64,000 nucleotides of DNA from Pseudomonas sp. Seg1 (GTDB lineage: Bacteria; Pseudomonadota; Gammaproteobacteria; Pseudomonadales; Pseudomonadaceae). Of the stretch, positions 8,438-17,189 are shown piece by piece; position 1 is the first letter of the stretch, and each line of letters begins with the position of its first letter. The notes beneath the pieces were generated by a model that had not been told where the DNA came from, ran no database searches, and saw only the letters and a list, made by a program, of their open reading frames with translations. The stretch lies in NCBI RefSeq assembly GCF_018326005.1, contig NZ_AP021903.1, positions 6,259,501 to 6,323,500 of the forward strand, read 5' to 3'. Both the position numbers and the translations under genes were made by a program.

Positions 8438-11157
8438 ACAGCCTCGCGGTTCAGGCGAACGCTATCGCGCACCGCTACGGCAAACAGCAAGCGCTGAGCG
8501 ATATCACCTTCAGCCTGCCTGCCGGCACCCGCTGCGGGCTGATCGGCCCCGATGGCGCGGGCAAATCCAGCCTGCTGGGGCTGATCGCCGGGGTGAAGGC
8601 CTTGCAACAAGGGCAACTGGACGTCCTCGGCGGGCCGATCCAGCAGCGCCGCCACCGCGACACGCTGTATGCGCGCATCGCCTTCATGCCCCAGGGATTG
8701 GGCGGCAACCTGTATCCCGAGCTGTCGATCCGCGAAAACATACAGTTCTTTGCCACGCTGTTCGGTCTGTCGAAGGCCGACAGCGAACAACGCATGCACA
8801 ACCTGCTGCTCGCCACCGACCTGCTGAAGTTCGCCGAGCGCCCCGCCGGCAAGTTGTCCGGTGGCATGAAACAGAAACTCGGGCTGTGCTGCGCGCTGAT
8901 CCACGAGCCGGACCTGTTGATCCTCGATGAGCCGACCACCGGTGTCGACCCGCTCTCACGCCGGCGTTTCTGGGAGTTGGTCGACGACGTACGGCGCCAG
9001 CGCCCGCAGCTGACCCTGCTGGTCGCCACCGCTTATATGGAGGAAGCCGAACAGTTCGAGCATTGCCTGATGCTCGACAACGGCCAATTGATTGCCACCG
9101 GCCTGAGCCGTGAACTGGCGGCCGTCACCCCGAGTGGCAAACTCGACGAGGCCTTCACCCATTTCCAGGGTGACAGCCAGCATGACGCCAAGCCGCTGGT
9201 GATTCCGCCACGCTGCGGCGGCACCACCGATATCGCGATTGAGGCCAACGATCTGACGCTGCGCTTCGGCGACTTCACCGCCGTGGATCACGTCAGCTTC
9301 GCCATCGGTCGCGGCGAGATTTTCGGTTTTCTCGGCTCCAACGGCTGCGGCAAGACCACCACCATGAAAGTCCTGACCGGGCTGATGCCGGCCAGCGAAG
9401 GCCGCGCGACACTGCTGGGCAATCCGGTGGATGCCAAGGATCTGGCCACGCGCAAACGGGTCGGCTTCATGTCCCAGAGCTTTTCGCTGTATGGCGAACT
9501 CGGTGTGCGACAGAACCTTGAGCTGCATGCCCGGCTGTTCGACTTGCCCAAAGCCGAAAGCGCGCCACGCATCGAAGCGTTGATCGAGCGCTTCAATCTG
9601 CGCGGCGTTGCTGATCAGCCGTCAGGCGCTCTGCCCCTTGGGCTGCGTCAACGCCTGTCGCTGGCGGTCGCGGTGTTGCATCGCCCGGAAGTGCTGATCC
9701 TCGATGAGCCGACGTCCGGCGTCGACCCGGCCGCTCGCGATGACTTCTGGCGACTGTTGATCGAACTGTCCCGCGAACAAGGCGTGACGATTTTTCTCTC
9801 CACCCACTTCATGAACGAAGCCCAGCGCTGCGACCGCATCTCGCTGATGCACGCCGGCAAGGTCCTGGCGTGCGATACCCCGGCGGCGCTGCAATGTCAG
9901 TTTGCTGGAGAGACGCTGGAAGCCGCTTTCGTGACGTGTCTGGAACAGGCTCAGGGCACCGCCGAATCGCCGCCCGCGAATGAATCGACGACGGCGCCAA
10001 CGGCCAATGCGCCGCCGCTCAAACAGCGCGGCTTCAGCCTCGGTCGCCTGCTGGCGGTGGCCAGTCGCGAAGGCAAGGAGCTGCTGCGTGACAAGGTGCG
10101 CATGGCGTTCGCGCTGGCGGGGGCGATTTTCATGATGGTGATTTTCGGCTACGGGATTTCCCTGGACGTGGAAAACCTCGCGTTCGCCGTGTACGACCAG
10201 GACCAGACACCGCAGAGCCGCACCTATCTGGAAGCCTTTCGCGGCTCGCGCTACTTCGATGAGCGGCCGGCCATCCACGACGCTCAAGAACTGCACCGAC
10301 GCCTGCAACGTTCGGAGATCAAACTGGCGTTGGAAATCCCGCCCGGATTCGGCCGCGACCTGTACGCCGGACGGCAGCCTGCGGTGGCGGCGTGGCTGGA
10401 TGGCGGCATGCCGTTTCGCGCCGAAACCAGCCGCAACTATGTCGAAGCCGTGCACTTGGCCAACCTGCAACAGTTGGCCGAGCAGAGCAGCCCCGGCATC
10501 AACCATCAGGCGGGCGCCAGCCTGGAAACCCGCTTTCGCTACAACCAGGATGTGGTCAGCGTCAACGCCATCGGTCCCGGGGTCATGGCGCTGATTCTGG
10601 CGTTCATTCCGGCGATGTTGACGGCGCTGGGCATCGTCCGCGAAAAAGAGCTGGGCTCGATCACCAATTTCTACGCCACGCCCCTGACCCGCCTGGAGTT
10701 TCTGCTCGGCAAACAGGCGCCGTACCTGCTGGTCAGCCTGGTCAATCTTGCGCTGCTGGTGGCGATGAACCGCTGGCTGTTCGGCGTGCCGTTCAAGGGC
10801 AGCCTGCTGACGCTGGCCTTCGGCGGCCTGCTCTACGTGCTGGCGACCACCAGCATGGGCCTGCTGATTTCAGCGTTCACCCGCACGCAAATCGCCGCGA
10901 TCCTCGGCACCATGATCATCACCAGCCTGCCGACCATCCAGTTTTCCGGGCTGATCGTGCCGCGCTCTTCTCTGGAAGGTGCGGCTGCGGTGATGGGCAT
11001 GCTGTTTCCGGCGGGGCACTTTCTCGACATCGCGGTGGGCACGTTCACCAAAGCGCTGGACCTGCGGCAGCTATGGCCGCAGTGCCTGGCGCTGTTCGGG
11101 TTCTTTGTCGGGTTCACCGGGCTGAGCCTGGTCATGCTGAAAAAGCAGGAGGCCTGA
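8434..11157 (+). CDS. RbbA-like fused double ABC ATPase / ABC-2 permease
   Basis: The 907-residue protein has two ABC ATPase domains followed by an ABC-2 type permease. Domain 1 has Walker A GPDGAGKSS (38-46), signature LSGGMKQ (141-147) and Walker B LLILDEP (161-167). Domain 2 has Walker A GSNGCGKTT (301-309) and Walker B LILDEPT (from 421), but its signature reads ALPLGLRQ (399-406) and lacks the usual LSGG. The C-terminal 360 residues hold an N-terminal anchor helix, a soluble loop and a bundle of membrane helices. E. coli RbbA has been described as ribosome-associated; transport is the more natural reading of this operon. Confidence 0.88.
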   Translation: MNSLAVQANAIAHRYGKQQALSDITFSLPAGTRCGLIGPDGAGKSSLLGLIAGVKALQQGQLDVLGGPIQQRRHRDTLYARIAFMPQGLGGNLYPELSIRENIQFFATLFGLSKADSEQRMHNLLLATDLLKFAERPAGKLSGGMKQKLGLCCALIHEPDLLILDEPTTGVDPLSRRRFWELVDDVRRQRPQLTLLVATAYMEEAEQFEHCLMLDNGQLIATGLSRELAAVTPSGKLDEAFTHFQGDSQHDAKPLVIPPRCGGTTDIAIEANDLTLRFGDFTAVDHVSFAIGRGEIFGFLGSNGCGKTTTMKVLTGLMPASEGRATLLGNPVDAKDLATRKRVGFMSQSFSLYGELGVRQNLELHARLFDLPKAESAPRIEALIERFNLRGVADQPSGALPLGLRQRLSLAVAVLHRPEVLILDEPTSGVDPAARDDFWRLLIELSREQGVTIFLSTHFMNEAQRCDRISLMHAGKVLACDTPAALQCQFAGETLEAAFVTCLEQAQGTAESPPANESTTAPTANAPPLKQRGFSLGRLLAVASREGKELLRDKVRMAFALAGAIFMMVIFGYGISLDVENLAFAVYDQDQTPQSRTYLEAFRGSRYFDERPAIHDAQELHRRLQRSEIKLALEIPPGFGRDLYAGRQPAVAAWLDGGMPFRAETSRNYVEAVHLANLQQLAEQSSPGINHQAGASLETRFRYNQDVVSVNAIGPGVMALILAFIPAMLTALGIVREKELGSITNFYATPLTRLEFLLGKQAPYLLVSLVNLALLVAMNRWLFGVPFKGSLLTLAFGGLLYVLATTSMGLLISAFTRTQIAAILGTMIITSLPTIQFSGLIVPRSSLEGAAAVMGMLFPAGHFLDIAVGTFTKALDLRQLWPQCLALFGFFVGFTGLSLVMLKKQEA

Positions 11158-12276
11158 ATGCACAAGTTCGCGCACATCCTGCGCCTGGGACTCAAGGAAC
11201 TGACCAGCCTGCGCCACGACAGCGTTTTGCTGCTGTTCCTGTTCTACGCCTTCACCGTGGCTATCTACATGCCCGCCGCCGGCTCAGTGATCGGCGTGCA
11301 CAACGCCAGCGTGGCGATCGTCGACGAAGACCACAGCGCGCTCTCGCGCCAGTTGGCCCAGGCCCTGCAACCGCCGGAGTTCCAGACGCCGGTGCTGTTG
11401 CCTTACCCGCAACTGGACCAGGTCATGGACAGCGGCCAGTACACCTTCGTCATCAACATTCCGGCAGGTTTTCAAACCGACCTGCTGGCGGCGCGGCACC
11501 CGGCCATTCAGGTCAATGTGGACGCCACCGCCATGAGCCAGGCGTTCATGGGCGCCGGTTACATCGGCCGGATCTTCCAGCGTGAACTGCAGGACTATGG
11601 CGGCCAGGGCGATGCCGCGAGCAAGACGCCGATTCAACTGACCACCCGCGCGCTGTTCAATACCAACCTGGAGGGCGGCTGGTTTCTGGCGGTAATTCAG
11701 ATCGTCAACAACATCACCATTCTGGCGATCATCCTCACCGGCACGGCGCTGCTGCGCGAACGCGAACACGGCACGCTCGACCATTTGCTGGTGCTGCCGC
11801 TGACGGCGCTGGAAATCATGCTGGCGAAAATCTGGAGCAATCTGCTGGTGGTGGTGCTGTGCACCTGGCTGTCGCTGGAGGTGGTGGTCAAAGGCGCGCT
11901 CGGCGTACCGTTGGCCGGCTCGATGAGCCTGTTTTTGCTGGTGACCGCGGTTTATCTGTTTGCCAGTACCGCGTTGGGAATCTTCCTCGCGACGCTGGCG
12001 CGCTCGACACCGCAGTTCGGCCTGCTGGCGATTCCGGTGATCATCCCGATGTTGCTGCTGTCGGGCGGCAGCACGCCATTGGACAGCATGCCGCAGTGGC
12101 TGCAGTGGGTCATGCAGGGCTCACCGTCCACGCACTTTGTCAGCCTTAGCGCCGCGATTCTGTTCCGCGACGCCGGGCTGAGCGTGGTCTGGCCGGACTT
12201 GCTGGCGCTGACGGCCATCGGCCTACTGTTCTTCCTCATCGCACTGGCACGCTTTCGCAAAAGCCTGGCGTCCTGA
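11158..12276 (+). CDS. ABC-2 type permease (YhhJ-like)
   Basis: The 372-residue inner-membrane protein starts immediately after the RbbA-like stop codon. It has one N-terminal membrane helix (VLLLFLFYAFTVAIYMPAAG), a large periplasmic loop and about five C-terminal helices, the standard ABC2_membrane_3 plan. The motif ALLREREHGTLDHLLVLPLT is the coupling region typical of such permeases. It should pair with the permease half of the 907-residue protein, and the HlyD-type adaptor would link them to the envelope. Confidence 0.88.
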   Translation: MHKFAHILRLGLKELTSLRHDSVLLLFLFYAFTVAIYMPAAGSVIGVHNASVAIVDEDHSALSRQLAQALQPPEFQTPVLLPYPQLDQVMDSGQYTFVINIPAGFQTDLLAARHPAIQVNVDATAMSQAFMGAGYIGRIFQRELQDYGGQGDAASKTPIQLTTRALFNTNLEGGWFLAVIQIVNNITILAIILTGTALLREREHGTLDHLLVLPLTALEIMLAKIWSNLLVVVLCTWLSLEVVVKGALGVPLAGSMSLFLLVTAVYLFASTALGIFLATLARSTPQFGLLAIPVIIPMLLLSGGSTPLDSMPQWLQWVMQGSPSTHFVSLSAAILFRDAGLSVVWPDLLALTAIGLLFFLIALARFRKSLAS

Positions 12277-12292
12277 ACAGCGGCCGGTGTGC

Positions 12293-12700
12293 TTACTGAA
12301 TGATCAGGTTGTTGAACAACAGATCTTCAACCACCGGCTTGCCGGTCTCGTCATTCATCACTTGCTGGGTTTGCTTCAGGGCTTCCTGACGCAGCTTTTC
12401 CTTGCCTTCGATGCTGCCCATCGCCTCAGTAGTCTGCTGGGTGAACAGCGCCACCAGTTGATTGCGGATCAGCGGCTCGTTGGCCTTGACCAGTTTGGTC
12501 GCCTCTTCGCCCGTCACACGCAATGCCACATCGGCCTTGTAGACCTTGAGCTTCGGCGTGCCGTCCAGCCCGTAGTTGCCCACGAACGGCGGGCTCAGGG
12601 TGATGTAATTGACCTTCGGCGCCTCGCCTTCTTTGGCTTCTTCGGCCAGCGCTGCCACAGGCAGAGACAGGGCCAGCAACAACATGATCCACGCTTTCAC
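12293..12700 (-). CDS. FliL-family periplasmic protein
   Basis: A GTG at 12700, preceded by AAGGAG at good spacing, gives 135 residues starting VKAWIMLLLALSLPVAALAE, a clear signal peptide; a longer frame to 12811 has no supporting start. The mature part (NYITLSPPFVGNYGLDGTPK, then ALRVTGEEATKLVKANEPLIR) matches the FliL C-terminal domain. True FliL has a retained membrane anchor and sits among flagellar genes, so this stand-alone copy with a cleavable-looking signal is probably a paralogue with another role. It is convergent with the exporter operon. Confidence 0.78.
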   Translation of the reverse strand: MKAWIMLLLALSLPVAALAEEAKEGEAPKVNYITLSPPFVGNYGLDGTPKLKVYKADVALRVTGEEATKLVKANEPLIRNQLVALFTQQTTEAMGSIEGKEKLRQEALKQTQQVMNDETGKPVVEDLLFNNLIIQ

Positions 12701-12850
12701 AATTCGCTCCTTATCCGGTTTGCGGCCTAGCATAACGACCCGCCGCGCAAGCACAAACTTATGGCTGACTATCAGGGCCGGGCATGCTCGTTGACCCGTT
12801 GACTGACACACCTACACTTATCGGCCATCACTCCCAAAGGAATAGCCCTG

Positions 12851-13828
12851 ATGAAAGCCGTGCTGTGCAAAGCCTTCGGCCCTGCCGAATCGCTGGTGCT
12901 GGAAGACGTCGCCAGCCCTGTCGCGAAGAAGAACGAAATCCTGCTGGACGTGCACGCAGCCGGGGTCAACTTCCCGGACACGCTGATCATCGAGGGAAAA
13001 TATCAATTCAAGCCGCCCTTCCCGTTCTCGCCGGGTGGTGAAGCGGCCGGCGTGGTCAGCGTTGTGGGTGAAAAGATCAGTCATCTGAAAGTCGGTGACC
13101 GGGTCATGGCCCTGACCGGCTGGGGCAGTTTCGCCGAGCAGGTCGCGGTGCCGGGCTATAACGTGCTGCCGATTCCGCCATCAATGGACTTCAACACCGC
13201 CGCCGCCTTCAGCATGACCTACGGCACCTCGATGCACGCACTCAAGCAACGCGCCAATCTGCAACCGGGCGAAACCCTGCTGGTGCTCGGTGCGTCCGGC
13301 GGTGTCGGTCTGGCTGCCGTGGAGATTGGCAAAGCCATGGGCGCCCGCGTGATCGCCGCCGCCAGCAGCGCGGAAAAACTCGCCGTGGCCAAGGCGGCCG
13401 GCGCCGACGAGCTGATCAACTACAGCGAAACCAGCCTCAAGGACGAGATCAAACGCCTCACCGATGGCCAAGGCGCCGACGTGATTTACGACCCGGTCGG
13501 TGGCGACCTGTTCGATCAAGCCATCCGCGCCATCGCCTGGAACGGCCGCTTGCTGGTAGTCGGTTTCGCCAGCGGGCGCATTCCCGAACTGCCGGTCAAC
13601 CTTGCCCTGCTCAAAGGCGCAGCGGTGCTCGGCGTGTTCTGGGGCTCGTTCGCCCAGCGTCAGCCACAGGACAACGCTGCAAACTTCCAGCAGTTGTTCG
13701 GCTGGTTTGCCGAGGGCAAGTTGAAGCCGCTGGTGTCGCAGGTGTATCCACTGAGCAATGCGGCGCAGGCGATCAATGATCTTGGCCAGCGCAAGGCGGT
13801 GGGCAAGGTGGTGGTGCAGGTGCGCTGA
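12851..13828 (+). CDS. NADPH:quinone oxidoreductase family protein
   Basis: A 325-residue zinc-independent medium-chain dehydrogenase/reductase. The N-terminal GroES-like part (ILLDVHAAGVNFPDTLIIEG) is followed by the Rossmann motif LVLGASGGVGLAAVEIGKAMGA (about residues 142-163, quoted as LVLGASGGVGLAAVEI). The dehydrogenase zinc-ligand Cys residues are absent, as in quinone oxidoreductases. Enoyl reductase activity is an alternative, since the superfamily has many substrates. It is monocistronic with its own terminator. Confidence 0.85.
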   Translation: MKAVLCKAFGPAESLVLEDVASPVAKKNEILLDVHAAGVNFPDTLIIEGKYQFKPPFPFSPGGEAAGVVSVVGEKISHLKVGDRVMALTGWGSFAEQVAVPGYNVLPIPPSMDFNTAAAFSMTYGTSMHALKQRANLQPGETLLVLGASGGVGLAAVEIGKAMGARVIAAASSAEKLAVAKAAGADELINYSETSLKDEIKRLTDGQGADVIYDPVGGDLFDQAIRAIAWNGRLLVVGFASGRIPELPVNLALLKGAAVLGVFWGSFAQRQPQDNAANFQQLFGWFAEGKLKPLVSQVYPLSNAAQAINDLGQRKAVGKVVVQVR

Positions 13829-13845
13829 GAGTTACTCGTCGTCAG

Positions 13846-13882
13846 GGCCGGATAGATCCGCAGAATTTATCCGGCCTTTTTA
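13846..13882 (+). terminator. Rho-independent terminator of the quinone oxidoreductase gene
   Basis: GGCCGGATA (13846-13854) pairs with TATCCGGCC (13868-13876) and a T run follows. It also separates the core gene from the pyocin insert. Confidence 0.85.
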
Positions 13883-13904
13883 TATTTCCTGGAACCACTT
13901 GTGT

Positions 13905-13943
13905 TACCACCAACAAACTATCAACAGGTGGTAGCTATCTACC
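13905..13943 (+). promoter_or_regulatory. Inverted repeats upstream of the pyocin gene
   Basis: TACCACC (13905-13911) and GGTGGTA (13927-13933) are a 7-bp inverted repeat; GGTAG and CTACC (13930-13943) form a second one overlapping it. On the minus strand, TTGNNNGT occurs twice, 11 bases apart (13906-13913 and 13917-13924). This resembles the repeat unit of the P box bound by the pyocin activator PrtN, but in the opposite orientation to the gene. No LexA box (CTGT-N8-ACAG) was found. Confidence 0.35.
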
Positions 13944-14001
13944 GCAGTCGTTTCAGCAGATCACAGTAACTTGATCCCATACAGACACAAGGAGTAACTG
14001 T

Positions 14002-16260
14002 ATGAGTGATCAAAACTGGCGACCAGGCTATACAGACTTAGACACCACCCACATCATTGGAAATAGAACTCAAACTTATTCACCAAACTCTGAAGGTGGA
14101 GGATACGACCGTACTGGTCGAACGAGAAATAGAAGCCGAACTGGCTCAGACCTGTTCAGCCAACTATCAAGGCAAGACATCGCCGATATAAATGAAGCCG
14201 TTTTCATTTCGCAAACGGTTCAACACATTGAGGCAAGCAAAGCAGCAATAGCCAATGAACACCACGTAAAATCCAGTCAACTTTCCACCACTCTTCAATC
14301 CGAGATCAACACAGTCACTGCGAGTCTTGGCGGTGTCAACGGTATTACGCCTGTCGAGGCAATTACGCGCCAACAGACAGCCCTTACTCATCTGATACAT
14401 ACAAAAACTGCAGAGCAAAATAATAACCAGGCAAGAGCAAATGCATTTTATGGTGCTGATCCGCTGACCCGAACTCAACAGGATCTGATCAATGTCTACC
14501 TCCACATACCCGCGTCGGAAGTCCTTCATAGATGGACCGACGCTTACACGTCCGCTTTCGCAGCACAAAGGAATGCTGAAGAGCTAAGGCAACTGACGCA
14601 CAAGCTTCATGTCCTGTCTTATCAGTTAACACAGGCCTACCAGGCAGAGGCACAGCAGGTTGCCAGGTTGCAAGCGCAAGCGGCAGCACTAGCTGCGAGA
14701 GCAAAGGCTGAAGCTGAGCATGTGACGAAAGTCGCGGCGCAAATTGCGCAAGCAAAGGCCGAAACCGAGCATGCGGCCAAGCTCGCAGCACAGATCGCGC
14801 AAGCTGAACTGGATGCTAGAGAAGACGCACTGTGGGAAGCGAGACAAAAGGAAGCCAGGCAACTTAAAGCAGCACAACAAGCCAGGCGAAGAAGAAAGCA
14901 AATCGTAGCTTCCATCGTTGCCTCCGAGTTTGATTCGAAGCTGCGTCAATTCTCTCAGAACCAACCAGAGGGTATCGATGAGAAACTACGTTGGATAAAA
15001 GACCACTATCAAGCGCTCTATGCCGGATACCTCGCAGTGTCCAAAGCGGAAAGAGAGGTCGGTGGCGGCTACAAAACTGCGGGAAGCGAAAAGCGTTGGA
15101 GCGTATTGAATAATGCTCAAGACGAAATCAAGGCGTTAACTCGCCAGAAATACAAAATTGATAAAGTACAAATACCCTTGATTGACGGCACAACTACTGC
15201 CGTTCGACCACTTGTCGTCACCGCAGACGGCTTGATTTCCGGGCATGAAGGCTCACCTTTCTCACCCGCTAAAGCACTCGGTTCCCTGAATGACCTTCGC
15301 ACAACCCTCACCAGTGGGCCAATCGGCGTCTTTCTAGCTTCAATTTTCTACACTCCGACACTTGGAAACGGCGAGCTACAGCGCAATCCCGTGGTAGTCA
15401 CCATACCGCTGTCTCAGTTTTACCCAGAGCGTAAATACTCCCCATCTGGAACACCTGTTCTCCTCTACTGGCTGCGGCACCGCGTAGTGGCATCCGCCCG
15501 AGGAGAACACACACGACTCTATCTTGAGTCGCCCAAAAACAGCTTTGGCGTGAGGGTCAGGCAAGCCAGTTTTGACCCCCAAACAAAACTTTACACGTTC
15601 ACTACCGAAGGCTTGATCCCGATTACGCTGACCTGGACTCCTGATTCACCGCCAGGTGATGAGTTATTGAACAGCACCGACCTGCCGGCTACCGACTCCG
15701 GTATCCGAATTTATCCCGGAGCGAGAGTCACACAAATCGAGGGGCGAGTAGACGAACACCCCTCCTGCGACTTTGACGATCCTGATGATTACATCCTGGA
15801 GTTTCCGATAGAGTCGGGGATCGAATCCATCTACATGATGGCCACTCGCGGCGGCCCGCGTTATGAGCCGGGTACGGTGGCAGGCACAGGGCAGGTGGTT
15901 GGCGAAAATTGGTTGGGTAGCGCGACACAACCAAGTGGCTCGCCGGTTCCTGCACAGATTGCGGATCAGTTGCGTGGTCAGGATTTCAGAAACTTTGATA
16001 GATTCAGGGAAAAATTCTGGCGTACGGTCGCTGCTGATTCGGACCTTTCAAAGCAATTCAGCAAAGCTGACCTCAAGCTATTAGCGAATGGTGCAGCGCC
16101 CAGCACTGACGAGATAGACTCTGTTGGCCGAAGGGACAAGTACGAAATCCACCACATAGAACACATCAAAGACGGCGGTGAAGTTTATAACATTGAAAAT
16201 TTAACTATAATGACCCCTCACGCACATATAGAACTACACAAGAACGGTATAAAACCATGA
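14002..16260 (+). CDS. S-type pyocin with HNH DNase domain
   Basis: The 752-residue bacteriocin reads as a targeting N-terminal part (1-190), a long Ala/Lys/Glu coiled coil (about 195-305), the S-pyocin central domain (about 385-615) and a colicin-E9-type DNase (about 635-752). The DNase has the invariant block GSPVPAQIADQL and the HNH residues His717-His718, Asn733, His742 and His746, all in register with colicin E9 His102-103, Asn118, His127 and His131. It kills related bacteria by cutting chromosomal DNA. AAGGAG lies seven bases before the start. Base composition is visibly AT-richer than the neighbours, suggesting transfer. The receptor cannot be told from sequence. Confidence 0.93.
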   Translation: MSDQNWRPGYTDLDTTHIIGNRTQTYSPNSEGGGYDRTGRTRNRSRTGSDLFSQLSRQDIADINEAVFISQTVQHIEASKAAIANEHHVKSSQLSTTLQSEINTVTASLGGVNGITPVEAITRQQTALTHLIHTKTAEQNNNQARANAFYGADPLTRTQQDLINVYLHIPASEVLHRWTDAYTSAFAAQRNAEELRQLTHKLHVLSYQLTQAYQAEAQQVARLQAQAAALAARAKAEAEHVTKVAAQIAQAKAETEHAAKLAAQIAQAELDAREDALWEARQKEARQLKAAQQARRRRKQIVASIVASEFDSKLRQFSQNQPEGIDEKLRWIKDHYQALYAGYLAVSKAEREVGGGYKTAGSEKRWSVLNNAQDEIKALTRQKYKIDKVQIPLIDGTTTAVRPLVVTADGLISGHEGSPFSPAKALGSLNDLRTTLTSGPIGVFLASIFYTPTLGNGELQRNPVVVTIPLSQFYPERKYSPSGTPVLLYWLRHRVVASARGEHTRLYLESPKNSFGVRVRQASFDPQTKLYTFTTEGLIPITLTWTPDSPPGDELLNSTDLPATDSGIRIYPGARVTQIEGRVDEHPSCDFDDPDDYILEFPIESGIESIYMMATRGGPRYEPGTVAGTGQVVGENWLGSATQPSGSPVPAQIADQLRGQDFRNFDRFREKFWRTVAADSDLSKQFSKADLKLLANGAAPSTDEIDSVGRRDKYEIHHIEHIKDGGEVYNIENLTIMTPHAHIELHKNGIKP

Positions 16261-16532
16261 AATTAAAAGATAAATTCGAAGATTATACCGAAGAAGAGTT
16301 TTTACTTTTTGTGACGGAATTTTTTGAAGATACAAACGGCCTTACCGGCGACGCACTAAGTGCATATACAAGCAATCTCGCACTTCATTTTGAAAAAATA
16401 ACTGAGCACCCAAAAAAACGCGCGGTTATATTTCGCCCGGCACCTGACCGCGAAGACAGTCCTGCTGGAGTCGTAAAAGAAGTCAAAGAATGGCGTGAAG
16501 CAAACGGTAAACCCGGCTTTAAGCCTGATTAA
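16257..16532 (+). CDS. Colicin/pyocin DNase immunity protein (Im family)
   Basis: The 91-residue four-helix protein aligns end to end with Im9: DYTEEEFLLFV near the start, HFEKITEHP before helix III, and EDSPAGVVKEVKEWREANG at the end. It should bind and block the DNase of the upstream pyocin, whose stop it overlaps by four bases. The conserved Im hot spot in helix III (Asp51, Tyr54, Tyr55 in Im9) is Ala56, Phe59, Arg60 here (AVIFRP in place of DLIYYP), and the loop before helix II is about five residues longer. The pairing is secure from position and overall fold; the changed contact residues are unusual. Confidence 0.93.
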   Translation: MKLKDKFEDYTEEEFLLFVTEFFEDTNGLTGDALSAYTSNLALHFEKITEHPKKRAVIFRPAPDREDSPAGVVKEVKEWREANGKPGFKPD

Positions 16533-16539
16533 TCCAATG

Positions 16540-16568
16540 AAGCAGCACTACAATCTGTGGTGCTGCTT
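16540..16568. terminator. Hairpin between immunity gene and TonB-domain gene
   Basis: AAGCAGCAC and GTGCTGCTT form a perfect 9-bp stem with an 11-base loop. It lies between two convergent genes, so it is probably a terminator, but there is no T run on either side. Confidence 0.45.
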
Positions 16569-16577
16569 AAGTTCAGA

Positions 16578-17189
16578 TCAAAGCAACTCCCGAATCTCCA
16601 CAGGCAGCAGACTCATAAACTTGCGCGCTGGACTCTCTCGACAACTTCTTACGATCATCGGAACCCGCTTGTTCATCTTCGCAATCATCGCCAGACGCTC
16701 CTCATCCGACAATTGATGCCTGGTGATTGAATTTGAAAGATAGGCCCGCGTATACGCAAATACGCTTGAGTCAACCCAATCGAACTCGCTCATATTTCCA
16801 AGGTTTTCGTTAACGGCCCGGCATTTAACTGTTTTCAGCCATTGGTTGATATGAAGCGGGTGGTCTTCGAGGTGGAAAATCATTGGCGCGACGATTTCCT
16901 GCTCTTCAGGTTTGTCCCCTTCAACCACCCAGGGTTTGAACCGCCACTGCGCTATCGCGGCTCGAACTGCTTCGGCCAAGTCCGGGTGATTGCTTTCCCG
17001 AATCCTGATGTCGCTGACCGAGCCATCCGCCCTGGCGATAAAACTGACCTTCACCTCCCCCGTGATGCCCGCCCGTTGCAGCATTCGAGGATAGACCGGT
17101 TTGGGATTGTTTTCCGGGATCAAAAACTTCTCTGAGGCCAGCGCGGAACCTCCGAACACCAACAAAAGCCAAGCAAAAAACCAGCGCAT
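16578..17189 (-). CDS. Periplasmic TonB C-terminal-domain protein
   Basis: The 203-residue product begins with a signal peptide (RWFFAWLLLVFGGSALAS). A TonB C-terminal fold follows directly (PVYPRMLQRAGITGEVKVSF, then QWRFKPWV, about residues 30-110). There is no cytoplasmic anchor and no proline-rich spacer, so it is not a full TonB. The C-terminal 90 residues (from about 115) are extra and include two Cys. GGAAGGGG before the start supports the ATG. A role in energy transduction is doubtful without an anchor; binding to envelope proteins is more likely. Confidence 0.75.
   Translation of the reverse strand: MRWFFAWLLLVFGGSALASEKFLIPENNPKPVYPRMLQRAGITGEVKVSFIARADGSVSDIRIRESNHPDLAEAVRAAIAQWRFKPWVVEGDKPEEQEIVAPMIFHLEDHPLHINQWLKTVKCRAVNENLGNMSEFDWVDSSVFAYTRAYLSNSITRHQLSDEERLAMIAKMNKRVPMIVRSCRESPARKFMSLLPVEIRELL

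Noticed and set aside
13980..14002. LexA box in front of the pyocin
   Set aside because: CTGT occurs before the start, but no ACAG stands at the needed distance.
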